The notes below the pieces were generated by a model, which was not told the origin of the DNA, did not search any database, and saw only the letters and a program-made list of their open reading frames with translations. Both the position numbers and the translations under genes were made by a program. 64,000 nucleotides of DNA from Shimia isoporae (lineage in GTDB: Bacteria > Pseudomonadota > Alphaproteobacteria > Rhodobacterales > Rhodobacteraceae): assembly GCF_004346865.1 (NCBI RefSeq), contig NZ_SMGR01000002.1:62001-126000 (forward strand). Reading direction: 5' to 3'. Positions 1 through 9,307 of this stretch are shown one piece after another; the stretch's first letter is position 1, and each line of letters begins with the position of its first letter.

Positions 1-73
1 CAACAACCAACGCGGACGCCTTCGTCGGTGCCATAAGGTTCATTCCGCTAAGCGACTTGCCGGACCAAATTTC

Positions 74-817
74 CTAGTCCCTGTCACTTCTGAGATAGGC
101 CAATCGTAATAAGGAGCTTTGTGTCCAAGGCACCTGTTGACCTGCCGTTTCTGTGGTCACCCGTAGTCGCACTTTGCGCATCTTTTCCTCGAGCGCACCG
201 CTCGAGCTACGCAATTCCTCGAGGAGTGCAGCGGTAAACGGGCTGTTGCCATCGAAACCATCAAATGCGGCAAAACCAGGCTGCGCTGCATAAGCGACAT
301 AGCTGCCAGCAGGAATATTGTTGCGGCCATGCCGTGACGTGGCCGGCTGCAAAACCGCTGGAACACGGCACGCGTCCCAAAAGACTATCTTTTGCCTGGG
401 TTTGTCCGAAACTGCTTTGAAAATCGTCGGAAGCGACACGCTTCCTGCCTGCCAGCCGCCTTCAAAGGCGCGCGCATCCCGCAAAAGCACATAGTTTTGT
501 GCACCAATTTGCACGCCATGACCGGCAATATAGATCACGACCTGAGATGCCTCCGACGCTCGGATACGCAGTTCTGCAAGCGCTCGCAGCATTTCAGCTC
601 TGGATGGGTTCGTCACCAACTTCGTTTCGTAACCCAGACGCTCAAACTCGATCGCCAGCACATGCGCATCCCTGGATGCGTTCTGCAGGTCATCTAGATA
701 ATCATAGTTTGAAATTCCAACGAGCAGAGCCACGTGGCTTTCTTGAGAGAGGGCCGAGGCATTCCAACCGAAAAGCAAGCCCACGAACAACAATGGCCTG
801 ATGATTTCAACAGCCAT
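74..817 (-). CDS. Exported caspase-fold (peptidase C14 family) protein
   Basis: A 247-residue protein with an N-terminal hydrophobic signal segment (about residues 5-23, ending near SALSQ), so it should act in the periplasm or be membrane-anchored. The caspase-like p20 fold is indicated by the start [12 protein letters not shown], the catalytic histidine in YIAGHG (His100) and the catalytic cysteine in FWDAC (Cys150). The later [10 protein letters not shown] and [11 protein letters not shown] stretches are also typical of bacterial C14 proteins. Proteins of this family are metacaspase-like cysteine proteases, often cutting after Arg or Lys; the substrate here is unknown. The start overlaps the end of the OmpA-domain gene by 11 bases, so the two are probably translated together. 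Fold assignment is firm, function is not. Confidence 0.8.
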
Positions 818-1403
818 CGGAACTCCGGTTTTTTGCGAGAATTTCGACCCGTCTGTTAAGCGGGTGCGCGCCGGGCACTCCCGGAAGGCCTATTTTTTCC
901 CCTCTGGCTTCGGTCCGAAGCCGGTTAGGGTCGACACCGCCTTTGGCAACCAAATAGGCGGCAACTTGTGATGCGCGCCGTTCTGAAAGCCGAAGATTAT
1001 ACGCAGCTTCGCCAGTGGTGTCCGTGTGTCCGACAAGCTTGAAGCAGCTGGCCTCCAAAGCGACGTTTCCGAGTACTCCAGCCAAACGATCCAAGTGCGC
1101 GGAATACTCTGGTGTCAACGTGTCGGAATTGAAGGCAAACCTGACAAAATAGCCCTGCTCCTCTTCCATTGTACGTAGTGGGGCCGCCTCTTTCGAAAAC
1201 TCTGACGCTGGTGGCAAGCGGCGTGTGCGGCCGAATGCACCGACGTCCGGCAGCTTACATCCTGTTGCAACCCCTCCGGTCAGAGCGAAAAAGATCGCGC
1301 AACGATCCGCCTCGACAGGCAACTCCCGAATGTCTGCCCGAACCCCTCGGTTACAGCAAATATTCAGCGCCAAAACTACTAGGAAAAATCTGAAAAACAC
1401 CAA
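807..1403 (-). CDS. OmpA C-terminal domain protein
   Basis: A 198-residue protein with an N-terminal hydrophobic segment (about residues 3-20; the Cys17 and Cys18 there could be a non-canonical lipobox) and an OmpA-type peptidoglycan-binding domain at about residues 87-190. The domain shows [27 protein letters not shown] and NRRVEI, the standard diaminopimelate-binding landmarks. It should sit in the periplasm, holding itself or its partner to the cell wall. It is the first gene of a two-gene minus-strand unit with the caspase-fold gene, which suggests that the protease works at the envelope. No beta-barrel is present. Confidence 0.85.
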
Positions 1404-1498
1404 ACGTATTTCGCCTCCAAACGCACCAAGGCCAATGGCGTCGAATCTGGGGCAAAAAAGTTAATCTGGAGTTTAGGAAACAGCTAAATTTAGCGTCT

Positions 1499-2524
1499 TC
1501 AGTCGCGCGTGCTCAACTTGACTGCTGCCCCACTGTCCGCTGAGTGCTTAATGGCCTCGACAACCATCAAACTACGCAGACCTTCTTTCCCAGCCACAAT
1601 TGGAGCCGCCCCCCGACACACATCGCAGAAGTGTTCGAACTGCTTCTGGAGCGGATCATGGTGATCTGCCTCTAGTGTTGTCTCATCCAATGGTTCCCAC
1701 CAGCCACGCGTCTCTGGATGGTGCCAGAACCGCAAATCGGGTACCGACAACGCGCCATGTGTACCTGAAATCTGATACGCTGCGGCGTTGGCATGCGGAT
1801 ACGCGGCGTTCTCACCAGCTGTGAACTCCCACGACCAAGGTGATACCGCCGCATCCGAAAGCGAGAATGTCCCCAAAGCCCCCGTCTCAAAACGCAAGAG
1901 AACGCTTGCGGTGTCCTCCACTGCAAAGCCGCGCGCCGCAGACGATTGCATTGCAACGACTTCGACAATCTCCCCAACAAAGTACCGCAAAAGATCGATA
2001 TCGTGGATAAGGTTGATAAAAATCGGGCCGGCGCCGGGTTCCCGCCGCCAGGAAACGTCGAAATAGTCATCTGGCTTATAGAGTAGAAAATGCCCGCTTG
2101 CCGCGACAATGCGACCGAGTGCGCCTTCCTCAATCGCTTTTCGTGCGCGTTGAACTATCGCGTTGTGGCGCCGGTGATGTCCTACAAGGATGGGAACACC
2201 TTGCGCCTCTGCCTCCTGCACCATCGCGGTTGCATGCGCAGCTTTATCCGCGATCGGCTTTTCGATCAGCGTCGGTATGCCCTTGTCGATGCACTGTCGT
2301 GCATGGGTAACATGCAGTTGGTTAGGGGTGGCAATAATCACACCGTCCAATTGGCACTTTTCAAGACAATCTTCCGGAGTTGAAAAATGCGCGCAGCCCA
2401 GACCATCAGCCAATTCTCGGCTTTCCGGGTTCGGATCGACAATTGCGGCAAGTGCGCTGTTCCGACCCGCTATTTCGGCGTGCTTTCGGCCTATCAATCC
2501 AGCGCCAAAAATCGCAATTCGCAT
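1499..2524 (-). CDS. Gfo/Idh/MocA-family NAD(P) oxidoreductase
   Basis: A 341-residue sugar or polyol dehydrogenase. The N-terminal Rossmann start MRIAIFGAGLIGRKH begins directly at the chosen ATG. An upstream in-frame start is rejected because AGGTGA lies correctly spaced before this ATG and overlaps the stop of the regulator gene. The EKP motif (residues 88-90) carries the family's conserved lysine, and NLIHDIDLLR holds the His/Asp typical of the substrate pocket. It lies 11 bases downstream of the GntR gene, so the two are co-transcribed. Inference: it oxidises a sugar, inositol-like compound or sugar acid in the pathway the regulator controls. The substrate cannot be read from the sequence. 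Confidence 0.85.
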   Translation of the reverse strand: MRIAIFGAGLIGRKHAEIAGRNSALAAIVDPNPESRELADGLGCAHFSTPEDCLEKCQLDGVIIATPNQLHVTHARQCIDKGIPTLIEKPIADKAAHATAMVQEAEAQGVPILVGHHRRHNAIVQRARKAIEEGALGRIVAASGHFLLYKPDDYFDVSWRREPGAGPIFINLIHDIDLLRYFVGEIVEVVAMQSSAARGFAVEDTASVLLRFETGALGTFSLSDAAVSPWSWEFTAGENAAYPHANAAAYQISGTHGALSVPDLRFWHHPETRGWWEPLDETTLEADHHDPLQKQFEHFCDVCRGAAPIVAGKEGLRSLMVVEAIKHSADSGAAVKLSTRD

Positions 2525-2535
2525 CAGACGCTCAC

Positions 2536-3252
2536 CTATAATTCGCCAAAGGTGGCTCGCACCTGCTGCCAAGCGTCATCCATATGACGGCGCAAAGCAG
2601 CCTCAGCAGCGTCAGGGTCACGATGCAAGATGGCTTCGAATATCCGGTTGTGCGACTCGAAATTTATGCGGTTGCGGTCCGGCAACCTCGGCATTTGGCG
2701 CCAATGATAAGAAAGCCAGCCGGTGTAGGCCTTGTGAATGGACGGAAGAACCGGATTGTTCGGAATTTCATATAGCACGCCATGAAAAATCACGTCGGTT
2801 TCGTAGAAACGCTCGGAATCGTCGATCGCGGCTTCGTTGGCAGCTAGCGCCTCCTTCATCCTTGCGATTTGGTCGCGGTTTGCGCGCAGGGCTGCTTCGC
2901 GCACCAGCGCCGCCTCCATCATGATACGCAAATCAAACAGATTTCGAACGCCGCCTGACTGGCGGATCAGGCTTTCGACCACGGCACCTACCGTTTCAAT
3001 AGCCGTGTCATAGCCCGGCTTACGGACAACCGGACGAAACCGAGGCTTTGCTTCGACCAGTCCCTTGTTTGACAAGGCAACCACAGCCTCGCGTACTACA
3101 GTTCGGCTGACACCGTAATTTTGAACGATCTCGCGCTCCGGAGGCAGCGGATCGCCATCCTTCAAAGTGCCGTCAAAAATTTGCTGCTCGAACGTGCGTA
3201 TCAACGCATCCGCCGCCCGCTTCTTTTTTGTCTCTGAAGGTGCGTCTTGCAT
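2536..3252 (-). CDS. GntR-family (FadR/FCD subfamily) transcriptional regulator
   Basis: A 238-residue regulator with an N-terminal winged helix-turn-helix (about residues 10-75, with PPEREIVQNYGVSRTVVREA) and an all-helical FCD ligand domain (about 95-230), which usually binds carboxylates through a metal. The start is placed at MQDAPSE with an upstream GGAG; an in-frame extension to 3330 is unlikely because it would run through the operator. It is divergent from the sugar-acid operon beginning at 3450 and co-directional with the oxidoreductase after it. Two copies of a 17-base palindrome lie between it and the divergent operon, a layout typical of an autoregulated local repressor. The likely inducer is a sugar acid or its keto-deoxy product. 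Confidence 0.88.
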   Translation of the reverse strand: MQDAPSETKKKRAADALIRTFEQQIFDGTLKDGDPLPPEREIVQNYGVSRTVVREAVVALSNKGLVEAKPRFRPVVRKPGYDTAIETVGAVVESLIRQSGGVRNLFDLRIMMEAALVREAALRANRDQIARMKEALAANEAAIDDSERFYETDVIFHGVLYEIPNNPVLPSIHKAYTGWLSYHWRQMPRLPDRNRINFESHNRIFEAILHRDPDAAEAALRRHMDDAWQQVRATFGEL

Positions 3253-3293
3253 CCCGTTCCACTCCAGACGTGAGCAAACTTGCCCACAGTCAA

Positions 3294-3310
3294 TTTTTGT
3301 ATGACAAAAA
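3294..3310. promoter_or_regulatory. Palindromic operator, copy 1 (GntR-type)
   Basis: A perfect inverted repeat TTTTTGT-ATG-ACAAAAA, 42 bases upstream of the GntR start. On the opposite strand it reads TTTTTGTCATACAAAAA, nearly identical to the copy at 3369 and sharing GTCATAC with the site at 11932. The size and A/T-flanked core suit an FCD-type GntR dimer. Assignment to the adjacent regulator is inference. Confidence 0.6.
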
Positions 3311-3368
3311 GTAAGCCAAAAGCCAAGCATAAGGGCAAATCACAACTCCCTCTCGACGCCTCTGGATT

Positions 3369-3385
3369 TTTTTGTCATACCAAAC
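3369..3385. promoter_or_regulatory. Palindromic operator, copy 2 (GntR-type)
   Basis: TTTTTGTCATACCAAAC matches the reverse complement of the copy at 3294 in 15 of 17 positions. It lies 65 bases upstream of the first gene of the plus-strand sugar-acid operon, where a bound repressor would cover the promoter. The pair is centred 75 bases apart, which would also permit looping. Confidence 0.6.
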
Positions 3386-3449
3386 TGCAAGTTGAGCGCG
3401 AATCCACTGTAGGTTCCGCGCGACCCGCAATGTACGAGGGACGGCCAAG

Positions 3450-4541
3450 ATGACAACAATCCAGGATGTCGCGGTAAACCGGTTCAACCTGCCTCTTGCC
3501 GAAGTGCTCACCGATGCCAAACACGGGGATCACACGCATTTTGAACTAATCACCGCAACCGTGCGCCTGAGCGACGGCTCTGAAGGCACTGGGTACAGCT
3601 ACACAGGAGGACGCGGTGGCCACGCGATCGCCGCCATGATCCAACACGACCTTACCCCCTTCCTGATTGGGAAAGACGCGCACGACGTCGAAAGCCTGTA
3701 CGACGCAATGCAATGGCACATGCATTACGTTGCTAGGGGAGGCGTCGCTTCTTTCGCCATTTCAGCCGTTGATATCGCACTCTGGGATATTCGCTGCAAA
3801 AAGGCGGACCAGCCACTTTGGAAAATGGCCGGGGGATCATCCGACCGTTGCAACGCATATTGCGGTGGAATTGACCTGAACTTCCCTCTCGAAAAGCTAG
3901 TAGCTCAGACAGAAGGCTACCTCGCAAGCGGATTTAACGCGGTGAAAATCAAGATCGGCCAACCTGATCTTGCAGATGACGTCACCCGAATTGCCGCAAT
4001 TCGAGATGTGCTTGGTCCAGATCGGCCTTTCATGGTTGACGCGAATTACGCAATGTCGGTGCCTCAGGCGATTGAAGCCTGCCACGCGTTCAAACCCTTC
4101 GACCTCATGTGGTTTGAAGAGCCCACGATTCCGGACGACTACTTTGGATATGGCGAGATTGCGCGTGCCACAGGTATGCCGCTCGCAATGGGTGAGAACC
4201 TGCACACGATACACGAGTTTGAATATGCATTCCGCAACTCTCAATTGAGCTTCATTCAGCCTGACGCGTCGAATTGCGGCGGGATAACCGGCTGGCTTCA
4301 GGTCGCCGAACAGTCCGTGGAGCACGACATTCCAATCTGTAGTCACGGCATGCAAGAGTTGCACGTGAGCCTTGTATCCGCTCGTTCAAACGCGGGTTGG
4401 CTCGAAGTACACAGCTTTCCGATCGACCAATACACAACGCGCCCGTTGGTGGTTGAAGACCATTTGGCAGTGGCCCCAAACACGCCCGGTACAGGTGTGG
4501 TCTTCGACTGGGACAAACTGCGCGACAGCCATCACGCGTGA
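3450..4541 (+). CDS. Enolase-superfamily acid-sugar dehydratase (mandelate racemase/MLE type)
   Basis: A 363-residue enzyme of the mandelate racemase/muconate lactonizing subgroup. The residues of the (beta/alpha)7-beta barrel are in place: KIK at 166-168 (Lys168 as general base), metal ligands Asp197 (MVDAN), Glu223 (WFEEP) and Glu249 (GEN), and a His299/Asp272 pair (CSHG, QPDAS). This set is used to abstract a proton alpha to a carboxylate and, in sugar-acid members, eliminate water to give a 2-keto-3-deoxy acid. It leads the plus-strand operon with an alcohol dehydrogenase and an SDR, so dehydration of an aldonate or similar acid is the likely role. Exact substrate unknown. Confidence 0.85.
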   Translation: MTTIQDVAVNRFNLPLAEVLTDAKHGDHTHFELITATVRLSDGSEGTGYSYTGGRGGHAIAAMIQHDLTPFLIGKDAHDVESLYDAMQWHMHYVARGGVASFAISAVDIALWDIRCKKADQPLWKMAGGSSDRCNAYCGGIDLNFPLEKLVAQTEGYLASGFNAVKIKIGQPDLADDVTRIAAIRDVLGPDRPFMVDANYAMSVPQAIEACHAFKPFDLMWFEEPTIPDDYFGYGEIARATGMPLAMGENLHTIHEFEYAFRNSQLSFIQPDASNCGGITGWLQVAEQSVEHDIPICSHGMQELHVSLVSARSNAGWLEVHSFPIDQYTTRPLVVEDHLAVAPNTPGTGVVFDWDKLRDSHHA

Positions 4542-4552
4542 AAGGGAAAACT

Positions 4553-5590
4553 ATGACCACCACAATCAAAGCCGCCCACTATCGCGGTAACAAGACCTTC
4601 ACCGTCGAAACCATGGAGGCCCCAGCCCCTGCAAAAGGCGAAGTTGCAGTTCGCATCGCGTTTTGCGGTATCTGCGGCACGGACATGCACGTTTTTCACG
4701 GAAACATGGACGGACGCGTTGGGTTCGAGCGCGTTATCGGGCACGAAATGTCAGGCACCGTCGCCTCCGTTGGCGAAGGTGTGACCAACGTCTCTGTTGG
4801 AGAAAAGGTGGTTGTCCGACCGCTGGACCACTGCGGCAACTGCCCTGCCTGCGATGCCGGCCATCAACACATCTGCCATAACCTCAAGTTTCTTGGACTC
4901 GATACAAACGGCGCGATGCAGGAGATCTGGAACGTGCCCGCTCATACACTGCACGTTCTGCCAAACGACATGCGGATGGATCATGCTGCGCTCATTGAAC
5001 CTGTCGCGGTCGCCTGCCATGACATTCGCCTTTCCGGGCTCAAACCGGGCGAAGATGTCCTGGTGATCGGCGGTGGGCCCATTGGGATTTTGTGCGCGAT
5101 GGTCGCCCGTGATGCAGGCGGCAACGTGGTTATCTCCGAGGTGAACACGTATCGTCTCGCAATCGCGCAGGCGATGGGATTTGACACGATCAATCCGGTT
5201 GAAGCTGACTTGCCGAACACTATCAACGAAAGGACGTCCGGCAAGGGCGCGGATGTTGTGTTCGAGGTTTCGGGCACGCAACCCGGGGTGGATGCAATGA
5301 CCGCTTGCGCGGCGACCCGCGCCCGAATCGTTATGGTCGCCATCCACGCTCAGAAGCCGCAGATCGACTTATTCCAGTTTTTCTGGAGGGAACTGAAACT
5401 GATCGGCGCGCGCGTGTACGAACCGGAAGACTATGAAAAAGCAATCCAACTTGTCGTTTCCGGCGCAATTGATTCCGAACGGGTCATTACAGACGTGAGT
5501 CCTCTGGAGGACATCCAGCAAGCTTTTGAGTCTCTGGACAACAGCCCAACTGCAATGAAAAGCCTCATCAAAGTCGGAGAAGACGCATGA
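4553..5590 (+). CDS. Zinc-dependent medium-chain alcohol/sugar dehydrogenase
   Basis: A 345-residue MDR-family enzyme. Catalytic zinc ligands are Cys38 (GICGTD) and His64-Glu65 (GHE). The structural zinc site is Cys94, 97, 100 and 108 (CGNCPAC...C). The nucleotide-binding motif GGGPIG follows PGEDVLVI. The ATG at 4553 is preferred over a GTG 15 bases upstream because AAAGGGA lies directly before it. Relatives act on sorbitol, threonine, galactonate and similar polyols. It follows the dehydratase by 11 bases and overlaps the next gene's start by 4, so all three are one operon. It probably oxidises a hydroxyl of a sugar acid or of the dehydration product. Confidence 0.85.
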   Translation: MTTTIKAAHYRGNKTFTVETMEAPAPAKGEVAVRIAFCGICGTDMHVFHGNMDGRVGFERVIGHEMSGTVASVGEGVTNVSVGEKVVVRPLDHCGNCPACDAGHQHICHNLKFLGLDTNGAMQEIWNVPAHTLHVLPNDMRMDHAALIEPVAVACHDIRLSGLKPGEDVLVIGGGPIGILCAMVARDAGGNVVISEVNTYRLAIAQAMGFDTINPVEADLPNTINERTSGKGADVVFEVSGTQPGVDAMTACAATRARIVMVAIHAQKPQIDLFQFFWRELKLIGARVYEPEDYEKAIQLVVSGAIDSERVITDVSPLEDIQQAFESLDNSPTAMKSLIKVGEDA

Positions 5591-6357
5591 CCATTCTCTC
5601 AAGTTTTGATCTCTCCGGCAAAACGGCCCTCGTAACCGGCTGCAAACGCGGCATCGGTCGAGGCATGGCCGAAGCACTGGCGTCAGCAGGGGCCGATATC
5701 ATCGGGGTGAGCGCCTCTCTCGAGCTCAATGGCTCGGATGTAGAGAAGGCTGTTACCGGAATGGGGCGGTCCTTCAAAGCATATCAGTGTGATTTCTCTA
5801 ACCGGAAAGCATTGCATACATTCGTGGCCCAGCTGGAAGCCGATGGTGCAGCGCCGGACATACTGGTCAACAACGCAGGCACCATCAAACGCATGCCCGC
5901 CGCTGAGCACCCTGATGAATGGTGGGACGAAGTTGTAGAGGTCAACCTCTCTGCCCAATTTGTTCTGAGCCGAGAAATCGGCAAGGGCATGGTTGCGCGC
6001 GGATCGGGAAAAATAATTTTCACAGCGTCTCTGTTGACGTTTCAAGGCGGCATCACTGTTCCGGGCTATGCGGCTTCAAAGGGCGGAATCGGTCAACTCA
6101 CCAAGGCGCTCGCCAATGAATGGGCAGGCCAAGGGGTTAACGTAAACGCGATCGCACCCGGATACATAGCCACGGATAACACGCAGGCCTTGCAGGACGA
6201 TCCAATCCGCTCGAAGGCCATTCTGGAACGCATCCCTCAAGGTCGCTGGGGCACACCTGAAGACTTTGCCGGGCCTGCGGTGTTTCTCGCCTCAAACGCA
6301 AGCGATTACGTCAACGGAGAAATTCTTGTTGTAGACGGTGGATGGATGGGGCGCTGA
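5587..6357 (+). CDS. Short-chain dehydrogenase, KduD-like
   Basis: A 256-residue classical SDR: cofactor motif TGCKRGIG (17-24), NNAG (95-98), and catalytic Ser148, Tyr161 and Lys165 (YAASK). The C-terminal half, with YIATDNTQAL and RIPQGRWGTPEDF, closely resembles 2-dehydro-3-deoxy-D-gluconate 5-dehydrogenase (KduD) and 2-deoxy-D-gluconate 3-dehydrogenases. That fits oxidation of a keto-deoxy acid made by the dehydratase at the head of the operon. The start overlaps the preceding gene by 4 bases. It is the last gene of this transcript and converges on the D-2-hydroxyacid dehydrogenase 8 bases away. Confidence 0.82.
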   Translation: MTILSSFDLSGKTALVTGCKRGIGRGMAEALASAGADIIGVSASLELNGSDVEKAVTGMGRSFKAYQCDFSNRKALHTFVAQLEADGAAPDILVNNAGTIKRMPAAEHPDEWWDEVVEVNLSAQFVLSREIGKGMVARGSGKIIFTASLLTFQGGITVPGYAASKGGIGQLTKALANEWAGQGVNVNAIAPGYIATDNTQALQDDPIRSKAILERIPQGRWGTPEDFAGPAVFLASNASDYVNGEILVVDGGWMGR

Positions 6358-6365
6358 CGCGCCCC

Positions 6366-7322
6366 TCACTCGAATAAATGAGAACACTCCGGCACAGGAG
6401 TAATCATCCGCCCTCTGGCTTTGAACTCCAGAAGGTTGTCGATTGACAAGTCACCCATTGCGCGGCGCGTTTCAACCGTCGCGCTGCCAATATGAGGTGT
6501 GACAACCACATTGGGATTCTGCCGCAATGCCTGTGGAATGTGCGGTTCATTTTCGAACACATCCAAACCGGCACCCCCAACTTCGCCGGCATCCAGCGCC
6601 GCGACCAGCGCGACTTCGTTCACGACGGAGCCGCGCCCCACGTTCACCAAAACGCCTTCAGGTCCCAAGGCACGCAGCACCTCGGAATTCACCAGATGAT
6701 GCGTTGCAGGCCCGCCCGGCGCGATGCAAACCAGCGCGTCAACTTCTGCCGCCATCTCAGCCAAGTCGGCAAAATATCGATAGGGTACATCCTGCCTGCT
6801 GCGCCCCGTGTAGCAGATGTCTGCATTAAAGGGCTCCATCTTACGCGCGAAAGCTTTTCCGATACGGCCAAGCCCCAGAATTCCAATTTTTCTGTTGTCA
6901 GCCGAACGTGACAGACCGAGTCCGCCGTCACGTTCCCATGCTCCTGACGCAGCGTGTGCCACTTCAGCCGGGAAATTCCGCATCACGCTGAGATACAACA
7001 ACAAAGCCGTTGTCGCGACCTCATCATCCAACACGCTTGGCGTATGGGACACGGGCAAGCCCCTCGCGTTTGTGACTGTGGTGTCGATGCTATCGTATCC
7101 CACGCCGTAAGAACTGATTGCTTTGAGGTTTGGCAAACCTGCCAGAATGTTTTGAGGCACGCCAAGATGGCCGTCGGTCAGCAGGTACTCAACGGCGGCG
7201 CCCTGCGTTTCCATCCACGCATCAACATCTTCCAAATCCTTGGCCAGTTGATACTCAAAACCACCATCGAGGCGCGTGCGCATCTCATCAGTGACATTAC
7301 ATAGGACAAGTAAATCAGCCAT
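6366..7322 (-). CDS. D-2-hydroxyacid dehydrogenase (glyoxylate/2-ketoaldonate reductase type)
   Basis: A 318-residue NAD(P)-dependent D-isomer 2-hydroxyacid dehydrogenase. It has the dinucleotide motif GLGRIG (150-155) and the catalytic triad Arg230 (NVGRG), Glu259 (FENEP) and His277 (PHIGS). Family members reduce glyoxylate, hydroxypyruvate or 2-keto-gluconate. Its ATG directly follows the TAA of the IlvD/Edd dehydratase gene, so they are tightly co-translated. Inference: it interconverts a 2-keto acid and a 2-hydroxy acid made by the dehydratase pathway. Confidence 0.85.
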   Translation of the reverse strand: MADLLVLCNVTDEMRTRLDGGFEYQLAKDLEDVDAWMETQGAAVEYLLTDGHLGVPQNILAGLPNLKAISSYGVGYDSIDTTVTNARGLPVSHTPSVLDDEVATTALLLYLSVMRNFPAEVAHAASGAWERDGGLGLSRSADNRKIGILGLGRIGKAFARKMEPFNADICYTGRSRQDVPYRYFADLAEMAAEVDALVCIAPGGPATHHLVNSEVLRALGPEGVLVNVGRGSVVNEVALVAALDAGEVGGAGLDVFENEPHIPQALRQNPNVVVTPHIGSATVETRRAMGDLSIDNLLEFKARGRMITPVPECSHLFE

Positions 7323-9119
7323 TTAGTGGTTGTTCCTCGGTGTATGTTTACGTGCGATGTCGCGATAGTTTGGCGCGTCCCGCAGGGTCATGCCCTGATC
7401 AAACGGCTGCACCATCTCCCGGAAATACTGCTGCCAGGGAGACTGGCTCTCAGGAGCGGCATAACCGCCTGCCGCAACAAGATCAGAAGCCCTTTTCTGT
7501 AGCTCTTCAAAGTCGACCAACATATCCGCGGTGCATTTGTTCAGGTCAAATCGCACACGGTCGCCGTTTTGCAGCAAAGCGAGCCCGCCACCATCTGCCG
7601 CCTCAGGGGAAGCGTTCAAAATCGACGGAGACCCCGAGGTGCCTGACTGCCGCCCATCACCGACACATGGCAATTCATTGATGCCCTGCTTCAGAAGATA
7701 TGACGGGGCCCGCATGTTCACCACTTCAGCACCTCCCGGATATCCCTTCGGACCGGCGCCGCGCATGAAAAGAACGCAATTTTCGTCAATGTTCTCAGCA
7801 GGATCATCAATCCTTGCGTAAAAATCCTCTGGCCCGTCAAACACAACAGCACGGCCTTCGAACGCATTGGGGTCGTCCGGGTTTGACAAGTACTTCGCGC
7901 GGAACTCATCCGAAATCACCGAAGTCTTCATGATCGCGCTGTCAAATAGGTTTCCTGTCAAATTCACAAAGCCAGCTTCGGCTACAATCGGCTCGGAAAC
8001 CGACTTGATGACAGCAGGGTTCATCACCTCTCGCCCTTCGCAGTTCGCTCCCATGCTTTGTCCATTTGCAGTGATCGCATCGGGGTGTGGCAGCAAGCCT
8101 GCTTTCAACAATTCCGATACCACGGCAGGCACGCCACCGGCGCGGTGGTAGTCTTCACCCAGATATTCACCGGCCGGTTGGAGGTTCACCAAAAGCGGGA
8201 TCTTGTGACCGATATTCTGCCAGTCATTGTTGTCCAAAGGCACGCCAAGATGCCTCGCGATTCCATTCAGGTGGATAGGCGCATTGGTCGAGCCGCCGAT
8301 TGCTGAATTGATCGCAATCGCGTTTTCAAAAGCTTCGCGTGTCATGATGTCCGACGGACGAAGATCGTCCCAAACCATGTCAACGATGCGCTTTCCCGTC
8401 TCATATGAAATCTGTCCGCGTTCTCTGTAAGGTGCTGGAATTGCAGCGGAACCCGGCAGCTGCATTCCGAGAGCTTCCGCCAGAGAGTTCATCGTGGTGG
8501 CAGTACCCATCGTGTTGCAATACCCCACCGAAGGCGCGGAAGATGCGACCACATCCATGAAGCCCTCGTCGTCGATTTCGCCGGCAGCGTGCAGTTCGCG
8601 CGCCTTCCAGACGATGGTGCCCGAACCGGTGCGCTCGCCACGGAACCACCCATTAAGCATCGGCCCGACTGACAAAGCTATCGCAGGAATATTCACCGTT
8701 GCTGCCGCCATAAGGAGAGCGGGCGTTGTCTTGTCGCAACCGATATTTAACACAACGCCATCAATGGGATAGCCGAACAAAGTTTCCACCAGAGACAGAT
8801 ATGCAAGATTTCGGTCCAGCATGGCAGTTGGGCGTTTGCCGGTTTCCTGAATCGGGTGCACGGGGATCTCGATCACCGTGCCGCCAGCTGCAATAACACC
8901 GTCACGCACACGCTTTGTGAGCTCAATGTGGTGGCGATTACAAGGGCTTAGGTCGCTCCCCGTCTGTGCGATGCCGATGATCGGCTTGCCGCTCTGTAGC
9001 TCCTCCCGGGTCAAGCCATAATTCAGATAACGCTCGAGATAGAGCGCTGTCATTTCCTGGTCTTCCGGGTCGTTGAACCATTTGCGCGAGCGCAGTTGGT
9101 CTTTGGTGATCTTTGCCAT
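7323..9119 (-). CDS. IlvD/Edd-family sugar-acid dehydratase (XylD-like)
   Basis: A 598-residue dehydratase of the dihydroxy-acid/6-phosphogluconate dehydratase family. It belongs to the pentonate/hexonate branch, recognised by the start [19 protein letters not shown], as in Caulobacter xylonate dehydratase and Rhizobium arabinonate dehydratase. Iron-sulfur cysteines are Cys60 (SPCNR), Cys128 (GCDKT) and Cys201 (YCNTMG), spaced as in the [2Fe-2S] members. It should turn an aldonate into a 2-keto-3-deoxy acid. It is the first gene of a two-gene minus-strand operon with the D-2-hydroxyacid dehydrogenase and is divergent from the hydroxyisobutyrate dehydrogenase-like gene. Which aldonate it uses cannot be told. 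Confidence 0.87.
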   Translation of the reverse strand: MAKITKDQLRSRKWFNDPEDQEMTALYLERYLNYGLTREELQSGKPIIGIAQTGSDLSPCNRHHIELTKRVRDGVIAAGGTVIEIPVHPIQETGKRPTAMLDRNLAYLSLVETLFGYPIDGVVLNIGCDKTTPALLMAAATVNIPAIALSVGPMLNGWFRGERTGSGTIVWKARELHAAGEIDDEGFMDVVASSAPSVGYCNTMGTATTMNSLAEALGMQLPGSAAIPAPYRERGQISYETGKRIVDMVWDDLRPSDIMTREAFENAIAINSAIGGSTNAPIHLNGIARHLGVPLDNNDWQNIGHKIPLLVNLQPAGEYLGEDYHRAGGVPAVVSELLKAGLLPHPDAITANGQSMGANCEGREVMNPAVIKSVSEPIVAEAGFVNLTGNLFDSAIMKTSVISDEFRAKYLSNPDDPNAFEGRAVVFDGPEDFYARIDDPAENIDENCVLFMRGAGPKGYPGGAEVVNMRAPSYLLKQGINELPCVGDGRQSGTSGSPSILNASPEAADGGGLALLQNGDRVRFDLNKCTADMLVDFEELQKRASDLVAAGGYAAPESQSPWQQYFREMVQPFDQGMTLRDAPNYRDIARKHTPRNNH

Positions 9120-9136
9120 GAGGTCCTCCCTGACCC

Positions 9137-9180
9137 GTCGGTATCATGTCGGTATTGCGTCGGCATCGCGTCGGCGCGGC
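9137..9180. repeat. 11-bp direct repeats in a divergent promoter
   Basis: Three full and one partial copy of an 11-base unit beginning GTCGG follow each other at 9137, 9148, 9159 and 9170 (GTCGGTATCAT, GTCGGTATTGC, GTCGGCATCGC, then GTCGGCG). They lie 18 bases upstream of the IlvD/Edd gene and in the shared control region with the gene at 9308. An 11-base period puts copies on about the same DNA face, consistent with a regulator array. No known family is recognised. Confidence 0.55.
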
Positions 9181-9307
9181 ATTGGTCTTCCGCGCGCCGG
9201 GTTGAGCGCTAACATCGCCGCCAAAAACACCGAGAAATCTTGCGACAGTCAAGCGCATGATGTTTTTAATGGCAAATGAACCGCTTGCCGAGAGGAGGAA
9301 TCCGGGG

